The notes under the pieces were generated by a model. The model made no database searches and was not told the origin of the DNA. It was given only the letters and a program-made list of their open reading frames with translations. Source: Streptomyces sp. NBC_01142 (GTDB taxonomy: Bacteria; Actinomycetota; Actinomycetes; Streptomycetales; Streptomycetaceae). Taken from it: DNA of 64,000 nucleotides. The stretch is taken from assembly GCF_026341125.1 (NCBI RefSeq), contig NZ_JAPEOR010000003.1:372001-436000 (forward strand), in the 5' to 3' direction. This document shows positions 41,646-51,815 of this stretch, one piece after another. Each line of letters starts with the position of its first letter. The first letter of the stretch is position 1. A program made the position numbers and the translations under genes.

Positions 41646-43208
41646 ATGACCGTCACCACCACCGCCCCGGAACCACGACCGGACGGCTACAGCCCCTTCG
41701 CCCACCTCACCGTCCAGAACACGGCTTTCTACCGTCAGGTGATCCGGGTATTCGTCATCGCCAAAGAGCGGTTCGCGGTACATCTGCGTCCCGAGGACGT
41801 GCATGCCGACCTGCCGACCGAGGCGCGACCCGCTGAGCTGGACGTTGTGGTCAAAGCGCTGGACAGCCTCGTCGGCTGGGGCAATCTCCGCGCAGACCCC
41901 GACACCGCGCGTGTCACCGCCGTTGAGGACTTCTACCGGAAGCGGTTCATCTATCAGCTCACCCGGGCCGGAGAAGCGGCCGAGGAGGCGCTGGGCGTGT
42001 ACGACGAGGCGCTCGGGCGCCGTGGAGCGCTGCAGGCCGTCGCCCTGCACGACATCGTCACCCAGTTGAGGGCCCTCCTCGTGTTGGCAGCCGAGGAACA
42101 GCCGGATCAGGCCAAAACGCACCTGGCGCTTGACGCGCTGGCGAGTCGGTTCGCCGCTCTTGCCGACAACGCCCGCGCCTTCATGGGGTCCTTGCAGCGG
42201 ACCATCGACCTCCACGACGTGGAAGAGGAAGTCTTCCTCGCTTACAAGGACCGGCTCATCCAGTACCTGGAGCGATTCATCCAGGACCTGATCACCCTTG
42301 GCGGGCGGATCGCCCGCTTGATCCTGGAACTGGAAGACGCCGGGAGTATCGAGCCGCTACTGCGGGCGGCCGCAGCCCGTGAGGCCGTCGACGCCTCGCC
42401 GGAGGAGGCGGAGCACGCCGAGCGGGAGGCGTACGACCGCTGGGCCGGGCGCTGGGCCGGGCTCGCAGCGTGGTTCATCAGCCGGGAGGGGCGCGAGTCG
42501 CAGGCCAGGCTGCTGCGCGGCCGGGCCCTCGGCGCGATTCCTCAGCTCCTGGCCGTCGTACGGTCGCTGAACGAGCGCAGGGCCGGGCGCTCCGACCGGT
42601 CCGCCGACTTCCGTACCCTCGCACGCTGGTTCGCCGAGGCCCTGGACGACGACGCTCGGCACCGGCTGTGGCGCACCGCCTTCGGGCTGTACCCCGCCCG
42701 ACATCTCACAGTCGACGCCGACACCCTCGCCGCCCGCGCAGCGATGCCGGTTCCCGCCGCCACTCCGTGGGCCGAGGCCGAGCCACTGCGGATCAGTCCC
42801 CAACTGCGCCGCACCGGCAGCTACGAGCGGCGCGGCAAGCCTCGCAAGGTCGAGGACCGGGAGGAGTCGCGCCGCAGACTCGCCGAGGTCGCCGCCAAGC
42901 AGGCTGCCGAGACCGCGGCGGCACGCGCTCGGCTCGTCACCGACGGAATCACCCGGCTCTCCGGACTCGGTGAACTCGACCCCGCGTCTTTCGGGCTCTT
43001 CCTCCAGCTGCTCGGCGACGCGCTGGCCACCTGGCGGCCCGGTATGCGCCACACCGTGGCCACCAGTAACGACGGCTCCATGGAGATCCGGCTCAGCGCG
43101 CTCGCCGACGGCGGAACGGCAGACATCCGGACGGCTGGAGGCGTCTTCCGCGGTCCCGACCACCTCATCGAGATCATCGACCTGACGGACGGAGGCGACG
43201 ACCGGTGA
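41646..43208 (+). CDS. jetA: Wadjet type II JetA (TIGR02677/DUF2397 family)
   Basis: Product of about 520 residues from ATG 41646 (ATG 41637 is equally near). It opens with the family's YSPFAHLTVQNTAFYRQVIR, the winged-helix kleisin-associated region, and continues as a helical protein (LEDVEEEVFLAYKDRLIQYL-like stretch near 195, and a charged segment near 390-440). JetA is the kleisin-like subunit of the SMC-type Wadjet complex that cleaves circular plasmids. It overlaps jetB by four bases (GTGA) and is the first of four coupled genes. All partners are intact. Confidence 0.85.
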   Translation: MTVTTTAPEPRPDGYSPFAHLTVQNTAFYRQVIRVFVIAKERFAVHLRPEDVHADLPTEARPAELDVVVKALDSLVGWGNLRADPDTARVTAVEDFYRKRFIYQLTRAGEAAEEALGVYDEALGRRGALQAVALHDIVTQLRALLVLAAEEQPDQAKTHLALDALASRFAALADNARAFMGSLQRTIDLHDVEEEVFLAYKDRLIQYLERFIQDLITLGGRIARLILELEDAGSIEPLLRAAAAREAVDASPEEAEHAEREAYDRWAGRWAGLAAWFISREGRESQARLLRGRALGAIPQLLAVVRSLNERRAGRSDRSADFRTLARWFAEALDDDARHRLWRTAFGLYPARHLTVDADTLAARAAMPVPAATPWAEAEPLRISPQLRRTGSYERRGKPRKVEDREESRRRLAEVAAKQAAETAAARARLVTDGITRLSGLGELDPASFGLFLQLLGDALATWRPGMRHTVATSNDGSMEIRLSALADGGTADIRTAGGVFRGPDHLIEIIDLTDGGDDR

Positions 43209-44443
43209 ACAGCACTCCGCTCGCCGAGGTGCTCGACGGCCAGCACGCAGCCGACCTCCGCAAGGCGGCTCGCGCCCTGCTCAGGCAGCCTCTCCTGCTC
43301 GCCCACGGCCGGTACGCCGACGAGTTCCGCCTCGTCCGCCGGCACGCCTCCGAACTGCGCGAATGGTTCGACCGCAATACCGGCTGGTCACTTCAGACGG
43401 ATGCCGAGGCCGCTCGCCTGCGGAAGATACCCGGCGTCCTCAGCGACTCCACGCACCCCGCGCGCGAGGCGACCCGCGCAGCCGCCCCGTTCACGCGGCG
43501 CCGCTACGTCCTGCTCTGCCTCGCCCTCGCCGCCCTCGAACGCGGCGAGGCCCAGATCGCGCTCGGCCGCCTTGCTGATCAGGTCGTCCTCGACGCCGCC
43601 GACCCTCACCTCGCCCGGGTGGGTATCCAGTTCACGCTGGACCGCCGCGACGAGCGCCTCGACCTCGCTGCCGTGGTACGGCTCCTGCTCAGCCTCGGTG
43701 TGCTGCGGCGCGTCGCCGGCGACGAGGAGGCGTACGTCAGCGGAGCCGGCGATGTCCTGTACGACGTGGAACGGCGAGTGTTGGCCGGGCTGCTCGCCGC
43801 ACGCCGCGGCCCCTCCACCGTGCACGCCGAGACTCTCGCGGACCGCCTCGCCGAACTCGTCGCCGAGACCGCTCTGGACAGCGACGAACTGCGCTTCCGC
43901 GCGATGCGGCGCTCGCTGACCCGCAGGCTCCTGGACGACCCGGTCCTGTACTACGACGAGCTGACCGACGCCGAGCTCGGCTACCTCACCCGGCAGCGAG
44001 GATTCCTCACCGCCCGCATCACCGAGCTGACCGGACTGGTCCCCGAGGTGCGGGCCGAAGGCATCGCGATGGTCGACCCGGACGACGACCTCACCGACGT
44101 CCGGATGCCCGAGCAGGGAACCCACGGTCACGTCACGCTGTTGCTCGCCGAGCACCTGGCCGCGGCGGGAGGCCCTGTCGCCACCGACCAGCTGGCGCTC
44201 AGAGTCCGGGAACTCGCCGCCGAGCACGGCGGGTTCTGGGCCAAGTCCGCGCGGGAGCCCGGCATGGAAGCCGAACTCGCAGAACAGGCCGTCGCCCGGC
44301 TCGCCGCCCTCGGGCTGGTCTCCCGTACGGCTCATGGCGTGGCGCCGCGCCCGGCCCTCGCCCGGTACGCGGTCGGCGAGACCGTCGTACTCGAACCCGG
44401 CACCGCACGTATGCCCGCGCAGCGAAAGGCCAGCAAGCCATGA
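43205..44443 (+). CDS. jetB: Wadjet type II JetB (TIGR02678/DUF2398 family)
   Basis: Product of 412 residues from GTG 43205, overlapping jetA by four bases. The family opening is recognisable (EVLDGQHAADLRKAARALLR, then EFRLVRRHASELREWFDRNTGW and TRRRYVLLCLALAALERGEA). Later ones read ALDSDELRFRAMRRSLTRRL and LLDDPVLYYDELTDAELGYL. JetB is the KITE-like winged-helix subunit that links the kleisin to the SMC protein. The length is usual. It overlaps jetC by ATGA. Confidence 0.85.
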   Translation: MNSTPLAEVLDGQHAADLRKAARALLRQPLLLAHGRYADEFRLVRRHASELREWFDRNTGWSLQTDAEAARLRKIPGVLSDSTHPAREATRAAAPFTRRRYVLLCLALAALERGEAQIALGRLADQVVLDAADPHLARVGIQFTLDRRDERLDLAAVVRLLLSLGVLRRVAGDEEAYVSGAGDVLYDVERRVLAGLLAARRGPSTVHAETLADRLAELVAETALDSDELRFRAMRRSLTRRLLDDPVLYYDELTDAELGYLTRQRGFLTARITELTGLVPEVRAEGIAMVDPDDDLTDVRMPEQGTHGHVTLLLAEHLAAAGGPVATDQLALRVRELAAEHGGFWAKSAREPGMEAELAEQAVARLAALGLVSRTAHGVAPRPALARYAVGETVVLEPGTARMPAQRKASKP

Positions 44444-47400
44444 CCCGCCTCCCCGATCCCCTGCGCTCCCGTTGGCAGCCCCTGCGTATCGGCCTCGTCG
44501 ACCTCTTCCACTACGACGTGGAGGAATTCCATTTCAAGGACGGGCGGCTGCTGCTGCGTGGGAACAACGGCACCGGTAAGTCCAAGGTGCTCGCCCTGAC
44601 CCTGCCCTTCCTGCTCGACGGGGACCTCAGCTCACGCCGCGTCGAACCCGACGGCGACCCGGGCAAGCGGATGGAGTGGAACCTGCTCCTCGGTGGCGAG
44701 CATCCGCACTCCGAGCGGCTCGGCTACACCTGGATCGAGTTCGGCAGGCTCGACGAGACCAGCGGCGTGCGGCACTTCCGTACGCTGCTCTGCGGACTCA
44801 AGGCAGTCAGCGGGCGGGGCATCGCACGCCATTGGTACGCGCTCACCAGCCAGCGCGTCGACCACGGCCCCGGGGCCACCGCCGAGACGTCCCTGAGCCT
44901 GCTCGACGCCACGGGCACTGCCCTGTCCAGGGACCGGCTCGCCGAGGCCGTCGCCGGGCACGGCATGGTGTACGACCAGGCCAAGACTTACCGCAGGGCT
45001 GTCGACGAGGCACTCTTCGGACTCGGCGAGCAGCGGTACGGCGCCCTGGTCGACCTGCTCATCCAGCTGCGCCAGCCTCAGCTGTCCAAGCGCCCCAACG
45101 AGGCAGCCTTGTCCCGAGCCCTCACCGAGGCCCTGCCGCCCATGGACCAGGCAGTCATCGCGGACGTGGCCGAGGCTTTCCGCTCCCTGGACGAGGAGAA
45201 GGAGGAACTGGCGGCCGCCTCCGCGGCCGAACGGGCCGCCGCAGCCTTCCTGGACCACTACCGGCGCTACGCCAGGATCGCCACCCGCCGGCGCGCCCGC
45301 CTCCCGCGCGGTGAGCACTCCCGATACGAGCACCTTCAGCGGGACCTTGCCGAGGCCCAGACCGAGCAGACCCGCGCCCAGGAGGCACATGCGGCGGCAG
45401 AGGAACGGATCGCCGCCCTGGAAGAGACCCAGGCGCGCCTGCGGGCCCAGGACGCGGCTCTGCGCGAGGGACCCGAGATGCGCAGTGCCCGGGAGCTGGA
45501 GCAAGCAGCCAAGGAGGCGGAGCGAACCGACCGCGCCCGGAACCGGGCCCGGGACGACCGGGACCAGGCGGCGGGCCTGTACACCCGGGCGCTCGGGCGG
45601 CTCGGCGCAGCCGAAAACCGGCTGCGCGCCGCTGACCGGCTGGCCGAGGACACCTTCCGACAGGCACGGGAGGTGGCCGTTGCCGCACGGATCGACCTGC
45701 CGGGGGACGACGGGCTGCCGGAGACTGAACTGCGGAGCGCGGCGGAGCGATCGATGGACCGCGGGCATCGTGCGCTCGCCCACGCGGAGGACCTCGCGGA
45801 GACGGCTGAGCGGGCGGCCCAGGGGCAGCGGCAGGCATCCGTCCGCCTCGACGAGGCGGAAGCCGACCTCGGCCAGACCACCGCGGCGCAGGGCCAGTTG
45901 GAGGAAGCCGCCGCACGGGCGGGGCGGGCTCTGCTGGACGACGTACGGGAACAGGCCCGCACCTGGACCGAGCTGTCCTGCCCCGACCTGGCCGGCCTGC
46001 TCGATGAACTCCAGGAGTGGACGCGGCACCTCGACGGGCCCTACCCGGCCCGCGTGCAGGCGGCACGAGCCCACAGCGCGGCCTCGGCGCAACTGGCCGA
46101 CGAGGCGGCCGATGCAGCGCGCCGGACGACGGAGCTGGCAGTGCGTGCCGGCCGGGTCCGCGAGGAGATCACCACGCTGGAGTCAGGCGGCCGACGTGGC
46201 CCCCAGCCACCGCCTACCCGCACGCCCGGCCTGCGCGAGCGGCTTTCCGGCGCACCGCTGTGGCGGCTGGTGGACTTCAACGACGGGCTTCCGGAACAGG
46301 AGCGCGCCGGACTGGAGGCGGCGTTGGAAGCCTCCGGACTGCTGGACGCCTGGGTGTTTCCCGACGGCTCCGCCCTCGCCGCGGACGGGCACGACGTACT
46401 CCTCTCCCCGACGACCGAGCCGGTGGCCGGACCCTCGCTCGGGGGGCTGCTGCGCCCGGCCGTGGACGGCGGCGACGCGCAGGCCGCGGCGGTGGGCGAG
46501 GACACGGTGGCACGGCTGCTCGCCGCCATCGGCGTGGGAGGGGACGGCGGAGCCGATACCTGGGTCGGGGGGGACGGGTGCTTCCGCGTCGGTGCTCTGG
46601 TCGGCCGCTGGGCCAAACCCGCCGCCGAGTACGTCGGCGAGGGGGCGCGGGAGGCGGCGCGGCGGACCCGTCTCGCCGCTCTGCGTACTGAACTCGAACT
46701 GCTCCAGCAGGATTCCGACCGTGCCACGGCGCAGTCCGAGGCGGTGGCCGCGCGCCGCCGTACCCTTGACGCCGAACTGGCCGGGGTACCCGACGAGGGC
46801 CCCCTCACCCGGGCGCACGCCCAGGTGACCGCTGCCGTCGAGTCGGTGCGCCGGGCCCGCTCGCGGCGCGAACTGCGCGCCGCCGACCTCCTGGAGGCGG
46901 CAGGGCGAGCCGAACGGGCCGCCACCGAGCTCGCCGACACCGCCGGTGAACTCGGTCTGCCCGTCGACCAGGCCGGCCTCTCCGAGGTGCGGCAGGCTCA
47001 TGGCGCTCTCGCCGTGGCCCTGGCAGCTCTGTGGCCGACCCTGCGCGAACGGGGCGAAGCGGCCCTTCAAGCGGAGGAGGAAAGAGCTGAGGCCGGACGG
47101 GCGGGCGAGCGGAGCGCCGAACTCGCGCTGAGGGCCGAGGAGGCCGGGCGCGAGGCCGCGGCGGCGGACGAGCGGCACACGACACTGCGCTCCACAGTCG
47201 GAGCGGCCGTCGCCGAACTCGAACGACGACTTACCGAGACGGCCGATGCCCTGCGGCGGTGCGAGGCCGACCAGAAGATCACCCGGCAGCGCCATGCCGA
47301 GGCGGACCGGGAGGCGAGCAAGGCCGAAGGCCGCATCGAGCAGCTGGAGAAGGGCCTCGCGGAAGCGGCCGAGGCGCGTGCGGAAGCCATCGCGGGGCTC

Positions 47401-48564
47401 CAGCGGTTCACCGCCACCGGCCTGATCACCGTCGCCCTGCCGGATCTCCAGGTCCCGGCCCAGGGTGACGGCCCCTGGGCGGCTACGCCCGCCATCGCGC
47501 TCGCCCGTGCCATCGAGGCGGGGCTGGCGTCGGCCGACGACTCGGACGGGGCCTGGGAACGCGTACAGCGCCGGCTGAGCGAGGAACTCAAGACCCTGCA
47601 GGACACTCTGTCCCGGCACGGGCACACCGCCTCCGCCCGGATGGTGGAGGACGGCATGGTCGTCGACATCGTCTACCAGGGCCGCGAGCGTGCCGTACCG
47701 GAACTCGCCGAGGCACTCACCGCGGAGGTCGGCGAACTCACCCGCATCCTGTCGGCCCATGAACGGGAGATCCTCGAAACCCACCTGATCACCGAGGTCG
47801 CGGGCACCCTCCAGGAGCTCATCGGGGCCGCCGAACGACAGGTGCGCGACATGAACGCCGAGCTGGAGGACCGCCCCACCTCCACCGGCATGAAACTGCG
47901 GCTGGTCTGGCGGGCCTCCCGCAAGGCCCCCTCCGGCCTTGCCCCGGCCCGTGAGCGGCTGCGCCAGTCCGCCGACGCCTGGACCCCGGAGGACCGGACG
48001 GCGGTGGGCGAGTTCCTCCAGACACAGATCGCCCGGCAGCAGACGGACGACACGTCCGGCAGCTGGCTCGAGCACCTCACCGCCGCGCTCGACTATCGCG
48101 CCTGGCACGAATTCGGGGTCGAGCGGCACCAGCACGGCCGCTGGGTCCCGGCCACCGGCCCGGCCTCCGGCGGCGAGCGGGTCCTCGCGGTGTCCGTGCC
48201 GTTGTTCGCCGCCGCCTCCTCGCACTACGCGAGCGCGGGCAGCCCGTACGCACCCCGCCTGGTCACCCTCGACGAGGCGTTCGCGGGAGTGGACGACGAC
48301 TCGCGTGCCAAGTGCCTGGGCCTGCTGCACGCGTTCGACCTGGACGTGGTGATGACGAGTGAACGGGAGTGGGCCTGCTATCCGCAGGTGCCCGGCGTCG
48401 CCATCGCCCAGCTTTCGCGGATCGACGAGGTGGCGGCGGTACTCGTCACCCGCTGGGAATGGGACGGCAACCGGCGGCTCCGCCGAGAAGACCCGGTGCG
48501 GTCGCAGAACGCGGAGTCGGCCCCGCAGGAGGAAGCGGTGGGAGCGGAGCCTCTGTGGACCTGA
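44440..48564 (+). CDS. jetC: Wadjet type II JetC, SMC-like ATPase (TIGR02680 family)
   Basis: Product of 1374 residues. Walker A is LRGNNGTGKSKVLAL with Lys47; the ABC signature SGGERV starts at about residue 1242 and Walker B is LVTLDEAFAGVDDDS with the key Asp-Glu at about 1278-1279. Between about 250 and 1100 the protein is dominated by Glu/Arg/Ala coiled coil broken by a hinge-like globular part (about 610-740, PLWRLVDFNDGLPEQERAGL, then DGGADTWVGGDG). It is the motor of the Wadjet complex, loading on and extruding DNA. It overlaps jetD by ten bases. Confidence 0.88.
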   Translation: MTRLPDPLRSRWQPLRIGLVDLFHYDVEEFHFKDGRLLLRGNNGTGKSKVLALTLPFLLDGDLSSRRVEPDGDPGKRMEWNLLLGGEHPHSERLGYTWIEFGRLDETSGVRHFRTLLCGLKAVSGRGIARHWYALTSQRVDHGPGATAETSLSLLDATGTALSRDRLAEAVAGHGMVYDQAKTYRRAVDEALFGLGEQRYGALVDLLIQLRQPQLSKRPNEAALSRALTEALPPMDQAVIADVAEAFRSLDEEKEELAAASAAERAAAAFLDHYRRYARIATRRRARLPRGEHSRYEHLQRDLAEAQTEQTRAQEAHAAAEERIAALEETQARLRAQDAALREGPEMRSARELEQAAKEAERTDRARNRARDDRDQAAGLYTRALGRLGAAENRLRAADRLAEDTFRQAREVAVAARIDLPGDDGLPETELRSAAERSMDRGHRALAHAEDLAETAERAAQGQRQASVRLDEAEADLGQTTAAQGQLEEAAARAGRALLDDVREQARTWTELSCPDLAGLLDELQEWTRHLDGPYPARVQAARAHSAASAQLADEAADAARRTTELAVRAGRVREEITTLESGGRRGPQPPPTRTPGLRERLSGAPLWRLVDFNDGLPEQERAGLEAALEASGLLDAWVFPDGSALAADGHDVLLSPTTEPVAGPSLGGLLRPAVDGGDAQAAAVGEDTVARLLAAIGVGGDGGADTWVGGDGCFRVGALVGRWAKPAAEYVGEGAREAARRTRLAALRTELELLQQDSDRATAQSEAVAARRRTLDAELAGVPDEGPLTRAHAQVTAAVESVRRARSRRELRAADLLEAAGRAERAATELADTAGELGLPVDQAGLSEVRQAHGALAVALAALWPTLRERGEAALQAEEERAEAGRAGERSAELALRAEEAGREAAAADERHTTLRSTVGAAVAELERRLTETADALRRCEADQKITRQRHAEADREASKAEGRIEQLEKGLAEAAEARAEAIAGLQRFTATGLITVALPDLQVPAQGDGPWAATPAIALARAIEAGLASADDSDGAWERVQRRLSEELKTLQDTLSRHGHTASARMVEDGMVVDIVYQGRERAVPELAEALTAEVGELTRILSAHEREILETHLITEVAGTLQELIGAAERQVRDMNAELEDRPTSTGMKLRLVWRASRKAPSGLAPARERLRQSADAWTPEDRTAVGEFLQTQIARQQTDDTSGSWLEHLTAALDYRAWHEFGVERHQHGRWVPATGPASGGERVLAVSVPLFAAASSHYASAGSPYAPRLVTLDEAFAGVDDDSRAKCLGLLHAFDLDVVMTSEREWACYPQVPGVAIAQLSRIDEVAAVLVTRWEWDGNRRLRREDPVRSQNAESAPQEEAVGAEPLWT

Positions 48565-49859
48565 CATCCGGCGCTGCGCCGGTCGAGGCGGACCTGGGCG
48601 ACGCTGTCGGCGTTGATGCGGGTCGCGTCGATGCGGCCCCGGTCGATGCCGGCCGGCTGCGCCGTCTGCTGGGCGACCCCGCGCTCCACTGGCTGGTCGA
48701 CCGGGCACGTCGGCGTCTGGAGCGCGAGCAGCTCCTCACCGGGCCGGTCTCCCTCAGCGCGCCCACCCCGGCCCAACGGGTGGCGGCCGAGCGGCTGTTG
48801 GGCCGTTCTCCCGGCGGCGGGCGCTCCCTGACCGTCCGGCTCGACGAGGTGGATGCCGTCCTGCGCCGCTCTGGCATCAGCCCCGACGGCCTGGCTCCCG
48901 CTGTGGTCGCACTCACCGGGCCAATCGTCCTGCTCGGCCCGGCCCGTGACGCCGAGGAACGTGTCTGGCAGGAGGCATACGCCGTGATCGACGCCCTCGC
49001 GGACCAGATCCCGGGCCTTGCCCCATGGGCCGACCGGCTCCGTGGCGACGGCCTGGTACGCCGCCTCGCCGGCACACCTGCCGCAGCTCAAGGCCTCCTC
49101 GGTCAAGTCGCCACTGCCCTGAGTGCCCTTCCCGCAGACCCGCCCGTCTCGCTTCCCGCCTTCGCGGCCCGGTTGCTCGGCGGCGCCCACGCCCTGGACG
49201 CTGGCACCCCCTTGGCCACGCTCACTCTCTCGGGCATCCGAGCGCTGACGGGCTTTCCCGACGGGTCGGGCGCGGAATGGCGCCGGGAGGCGTGGGCGTC
49301 GGCGGGCTTGCTCCGCGACGAGCTGTCCTCGACGGTCCTCACCCTGAACCTGCGGGGCACGCCTGCCCTGGACTGGATGGCCGACGCGGGCGAGCCATCC
49401 GTCCTTACCCTCCGCCAGCTCATCCGCCACCCCGTTGCTGCTTCTGCCCCGGCAGTCCGGATCTGCGAGAACCCGGCGGTGCTCGCGGCGGCAGCCGGCG
49501 CCCACAGGGCTGGTTCCGCCCCGCTGGTGTGCCTCCAGGGCCAGCCGTCCGCCGCAGCGCTTGCCCTCCTGCGCCATCTGCACGAGGGCGGAGCGGCACT
49601 TCTCTACCACGGAGACTTCGACTGGGGCGGGCTCCGCATCGCCTCCGCACTGCTGCGCCGCGTCCCCTGGCAGCCGTGGCGCTACACGGCCGCCGACTAC
49701 CGCACCGCGGCGGCGCTTGCGGGCCCTGAGGGTCTGCCACTCGCCGGCCGGCCGGCCGAGGCTCCCTGGGACCCGGCCCTGCCGCAGGCTCTCTTGGAAC
49801 TGGGCGTCCGCGTCGAGGAGGAGACGGTCCTCGACGCGCTGCTGACCGACCTCGCGTGA
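48555..49859 (+). CDS. jetD: Wadjet type II JetD, Toprim-type nuclease subunit (TIGR02679/DUF2399)
   Basis: Product of 434 residues from GTG 48555, overlapping the end of jetC. An N-terminal region (about 30-230) resembles DUF3323 (RRLLGDPALHWLVDRARRRL, LTGPIVLLGPARDAEE); the C-terminal DUF2399 Toprim-like domain carries VRICENPAVLAAAA and the acidic metal site YHGDFDWGGLRIA. JetD is the topoisomerase-VI-like nuclease that cuts plasmid DNA after loop extrusion. All catalytic acids expected are present, so the system looks functional. Confidence 0.85.
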   Translation: MDLTSGAAPVEADLGDAVGVDAGRVDAAPVDAGRLRRLLGDPALHWLVDRARRRLEREQLLTGPVSLSAPTPAQRVAAERLLGRSPGGGRSLTVRLDEVDAVLRRSGISPDGLAPAVVALTGPIVLLGPARDAEERVWQEAYAVIDALADQIPGLAPWADRLRGDGLVRRLAGTPAAAQGLLGQVATALSALPADPPVSLPAFAARLLGGAHALDAGTPLATLTLSGIRALTGFPDGSGAEWRREAWASAGLLRDELSSTVLTLNLRGTPALDWMADAGEPSVLTLRQLIRHPVAASAPAVRICENPAVLAAAAGAHRAGSAPLVCLQGQPSAAALALLRHLHEGGAALLYHGDFDWGGLRIASALLRRVPWQPWRYTAADYRTAAALAGPEGLPLAGRPAEAPWDPALPQALLELGVRVEEETVLDALLTDLA

Positions 49860-49983
49860 CGACGACCCGCGCGTCGGGGCGAAGGCCCGGTGGCGTCAGC
49901 CCGTCGGCGGACATGGTCACTCCGAGCGGATCGGGAATCGCGAGCCGTCGAGAGAGGCCGAAGGCAGTAGGAAGGGTGGGAAG

Positions 49984-51661
49984 ATGACCGGTTTCACCGA
50001 GACGGGCCTGCGCGGAATCGCCGGCCCGCGCTCCTTCGAGAGGGCCCAAGAGTATCTGGACGCCGTCACCCTCACCGAGGTCGGTGACGGCTGGATCACC
50101 GCCACCGTGCACGGGACACACCCCTACGCGGTGGAGCTGTCCCTCGACGGGGGCGACGCGCCCTCGGGGGAGTGCGACTGCCCGTACGGCCTGGAGGGCA
50201 ACTTCTGCAAGCACCTGGTGGCGGTCGGCCTGACCGCGCTGTCCCGCGCGGAGAACCTGCCGGAGCAGCGCACCCGGGTCCGGACCCGCACCCAGCGCCT
50301 GGACGCGTGGCTGGCCGCGCTGTCCCGGGAGGAGCTGCTCGCGCTCGTACGGGAACAGCTCGGCGAGGACCCGCAGTTGCGCCGCCGCCTGGAGTTGCGC
50401 GCCGCCAGTGCCCGCGGGGATCTCGACGAGGTACGCGCCCGGGTACGCGAGCTCCTGGACATCGGCCCCTTCGCCCAGTACGGATACGTCGAATACGCCG
50501 ACGCCCGCGCCTACGGCGACCGACCAGGCAGCGCAGGCCGTGTCCGCGATCACCGCGCTGTCCTCCGCCGGCCGGGCCGCCGACGCGCTCTCCCTCTCGC
50601 GGGAGGCGATGCGTCTCCTGCACGCCGTACAGGAGAGCATCGACGACTCCGACGGGTGCCTCGGCGAGGTCGGCGCCGACCTCGCCCAAGCTCATCTGCA
50701 CGCGTGCCGTGCGACGCGCCCCGACCCGGAGGAGCTGGCGCTCTGGCTGGTCGAGCACCTGCTCGGTGACGTGGACGATCTCACCGGCATCGACCCGCTC
50801 GACTACGAGGATGTCCTTGAAGCACGGGGGATGGCCACCGTACGGCGGCTGGCGGCCGAGGCCTGGCGCGCGAACCGCACGGGCTGGGCAGAGAAGTACC
50901 TGATGGAGCGCCTGGCCAAGGCGGGCGGCGATGTGGACGCGGTGGTCGCCGTCCATGCTGCCGACCTCGCTCCGGACGGCAGCACTCATCTGCTCATCGC
51001 CCGCGAACTGGACACCGCGGGCCGCCCGGACGAGGCCTCGCGCTGGGCGGAGCGCGGCGTGGAGGAGGCCGAGGGCCCTGCCTTCGTCGCCACCGGTTTG
51101 ATCGACTACCTCTGCGAACGCCACTCTCGCGCCGGCCGGCTGCCGCAAGCCGTCGCCGTGCGCCGGGACCACTTCGCCGCCCGCCGCACCCTGGCCGCGT
51201 ACCAGCAGCTGCGCACGGTGGCGCAAGCCGCCGACCGCTGGGGCGCCGAACGCGACACCGCCCTCGCCCTGCTGCGCGCCGACGCCGAACAGCGCACGCC
51301 GTACCGTTACGGCGGCCCGGTCCTGCTCGACGCCCTGCTCGACGACGGGGACGTCGACGCCGCCTGGCAGGCCGCCACCGAGACGGGCGCCCACGACCGG
51401 CAGTGGCTCACCCTCGCCGACCGGTCGCGCGTCGATCGTCCCGCCGACGCGCTGCGCGTCTACCTGCGCCTGATCGAACCACTGTTGAAGGAGACGGGCA
51501 ACGGCGTCTACGAGCAGGTGACCAGCCTGCTCCTCGGCATGCGCGCCTGCCATCAACACCTGGGCACTCAGGATGAGTTCACGACGTACGTCGCCGCACT
51601 GCGCGCCGCCTACAAGCGCAGGCGGAACCTGATGCGGCTCCTCGACGAGCACGGCCTGTGA
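49984..51661 (+). pseudogene. SWIM zinc-finger protein gene with a frameshift
   Basis: Starts at ATG 49984 with GGGTGGGAAG upstream. The N-terminal frame has a SWIM zinc finger CxCxnCxH: Cys64, Cys66, Cys75 and His77 in ECDCPYGLEGNFCKH. At about 50515-50524 CGAC occurs twice in a row (GGCGAC-CGAC-CAGGC); removing one copy restores a single frame of about 557 codons that runs YGDQAAQAVSAITAL through to LMRLLDEHGL at 51661. The second part is a helical repeat protein (TPR-like). The gene is therefore interrupted by a four-base duplication, or the assembly has an error there. Such proteins often sit near mobile or defence genes; function unknown. Confidence 0.75.
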
Positions 51662-51815
51662 GCCGGACACCGGACGCCCCTGGGGGAGCTCGTACCACGC
51701 CGGCCGCGACCACCCCTCGCATACACTTCGGGGGGCGCGACCCCGGGGAGTGCGCGGAGCCACCGCGCGGGCCGGGACCGGGCATTTCGACACCACAAGG
51801 AGAGGTCCGCAGCCC

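Noticed and set aside
44440..48564. Chromosomal SMC or MukB
   Set aside because: Its neighbours (TIGR02677, 02678 and 02679-like proteins) and the coupled layout identify a Wadjet JetC instead.
46183..48708. Minus-strand open frame of about 841 codons opposite jetC
   Set aside because: Arg/Gly/Pro-rich translation and complete overlap with the clearly real SMC-like gene; a GC-bias artefact.
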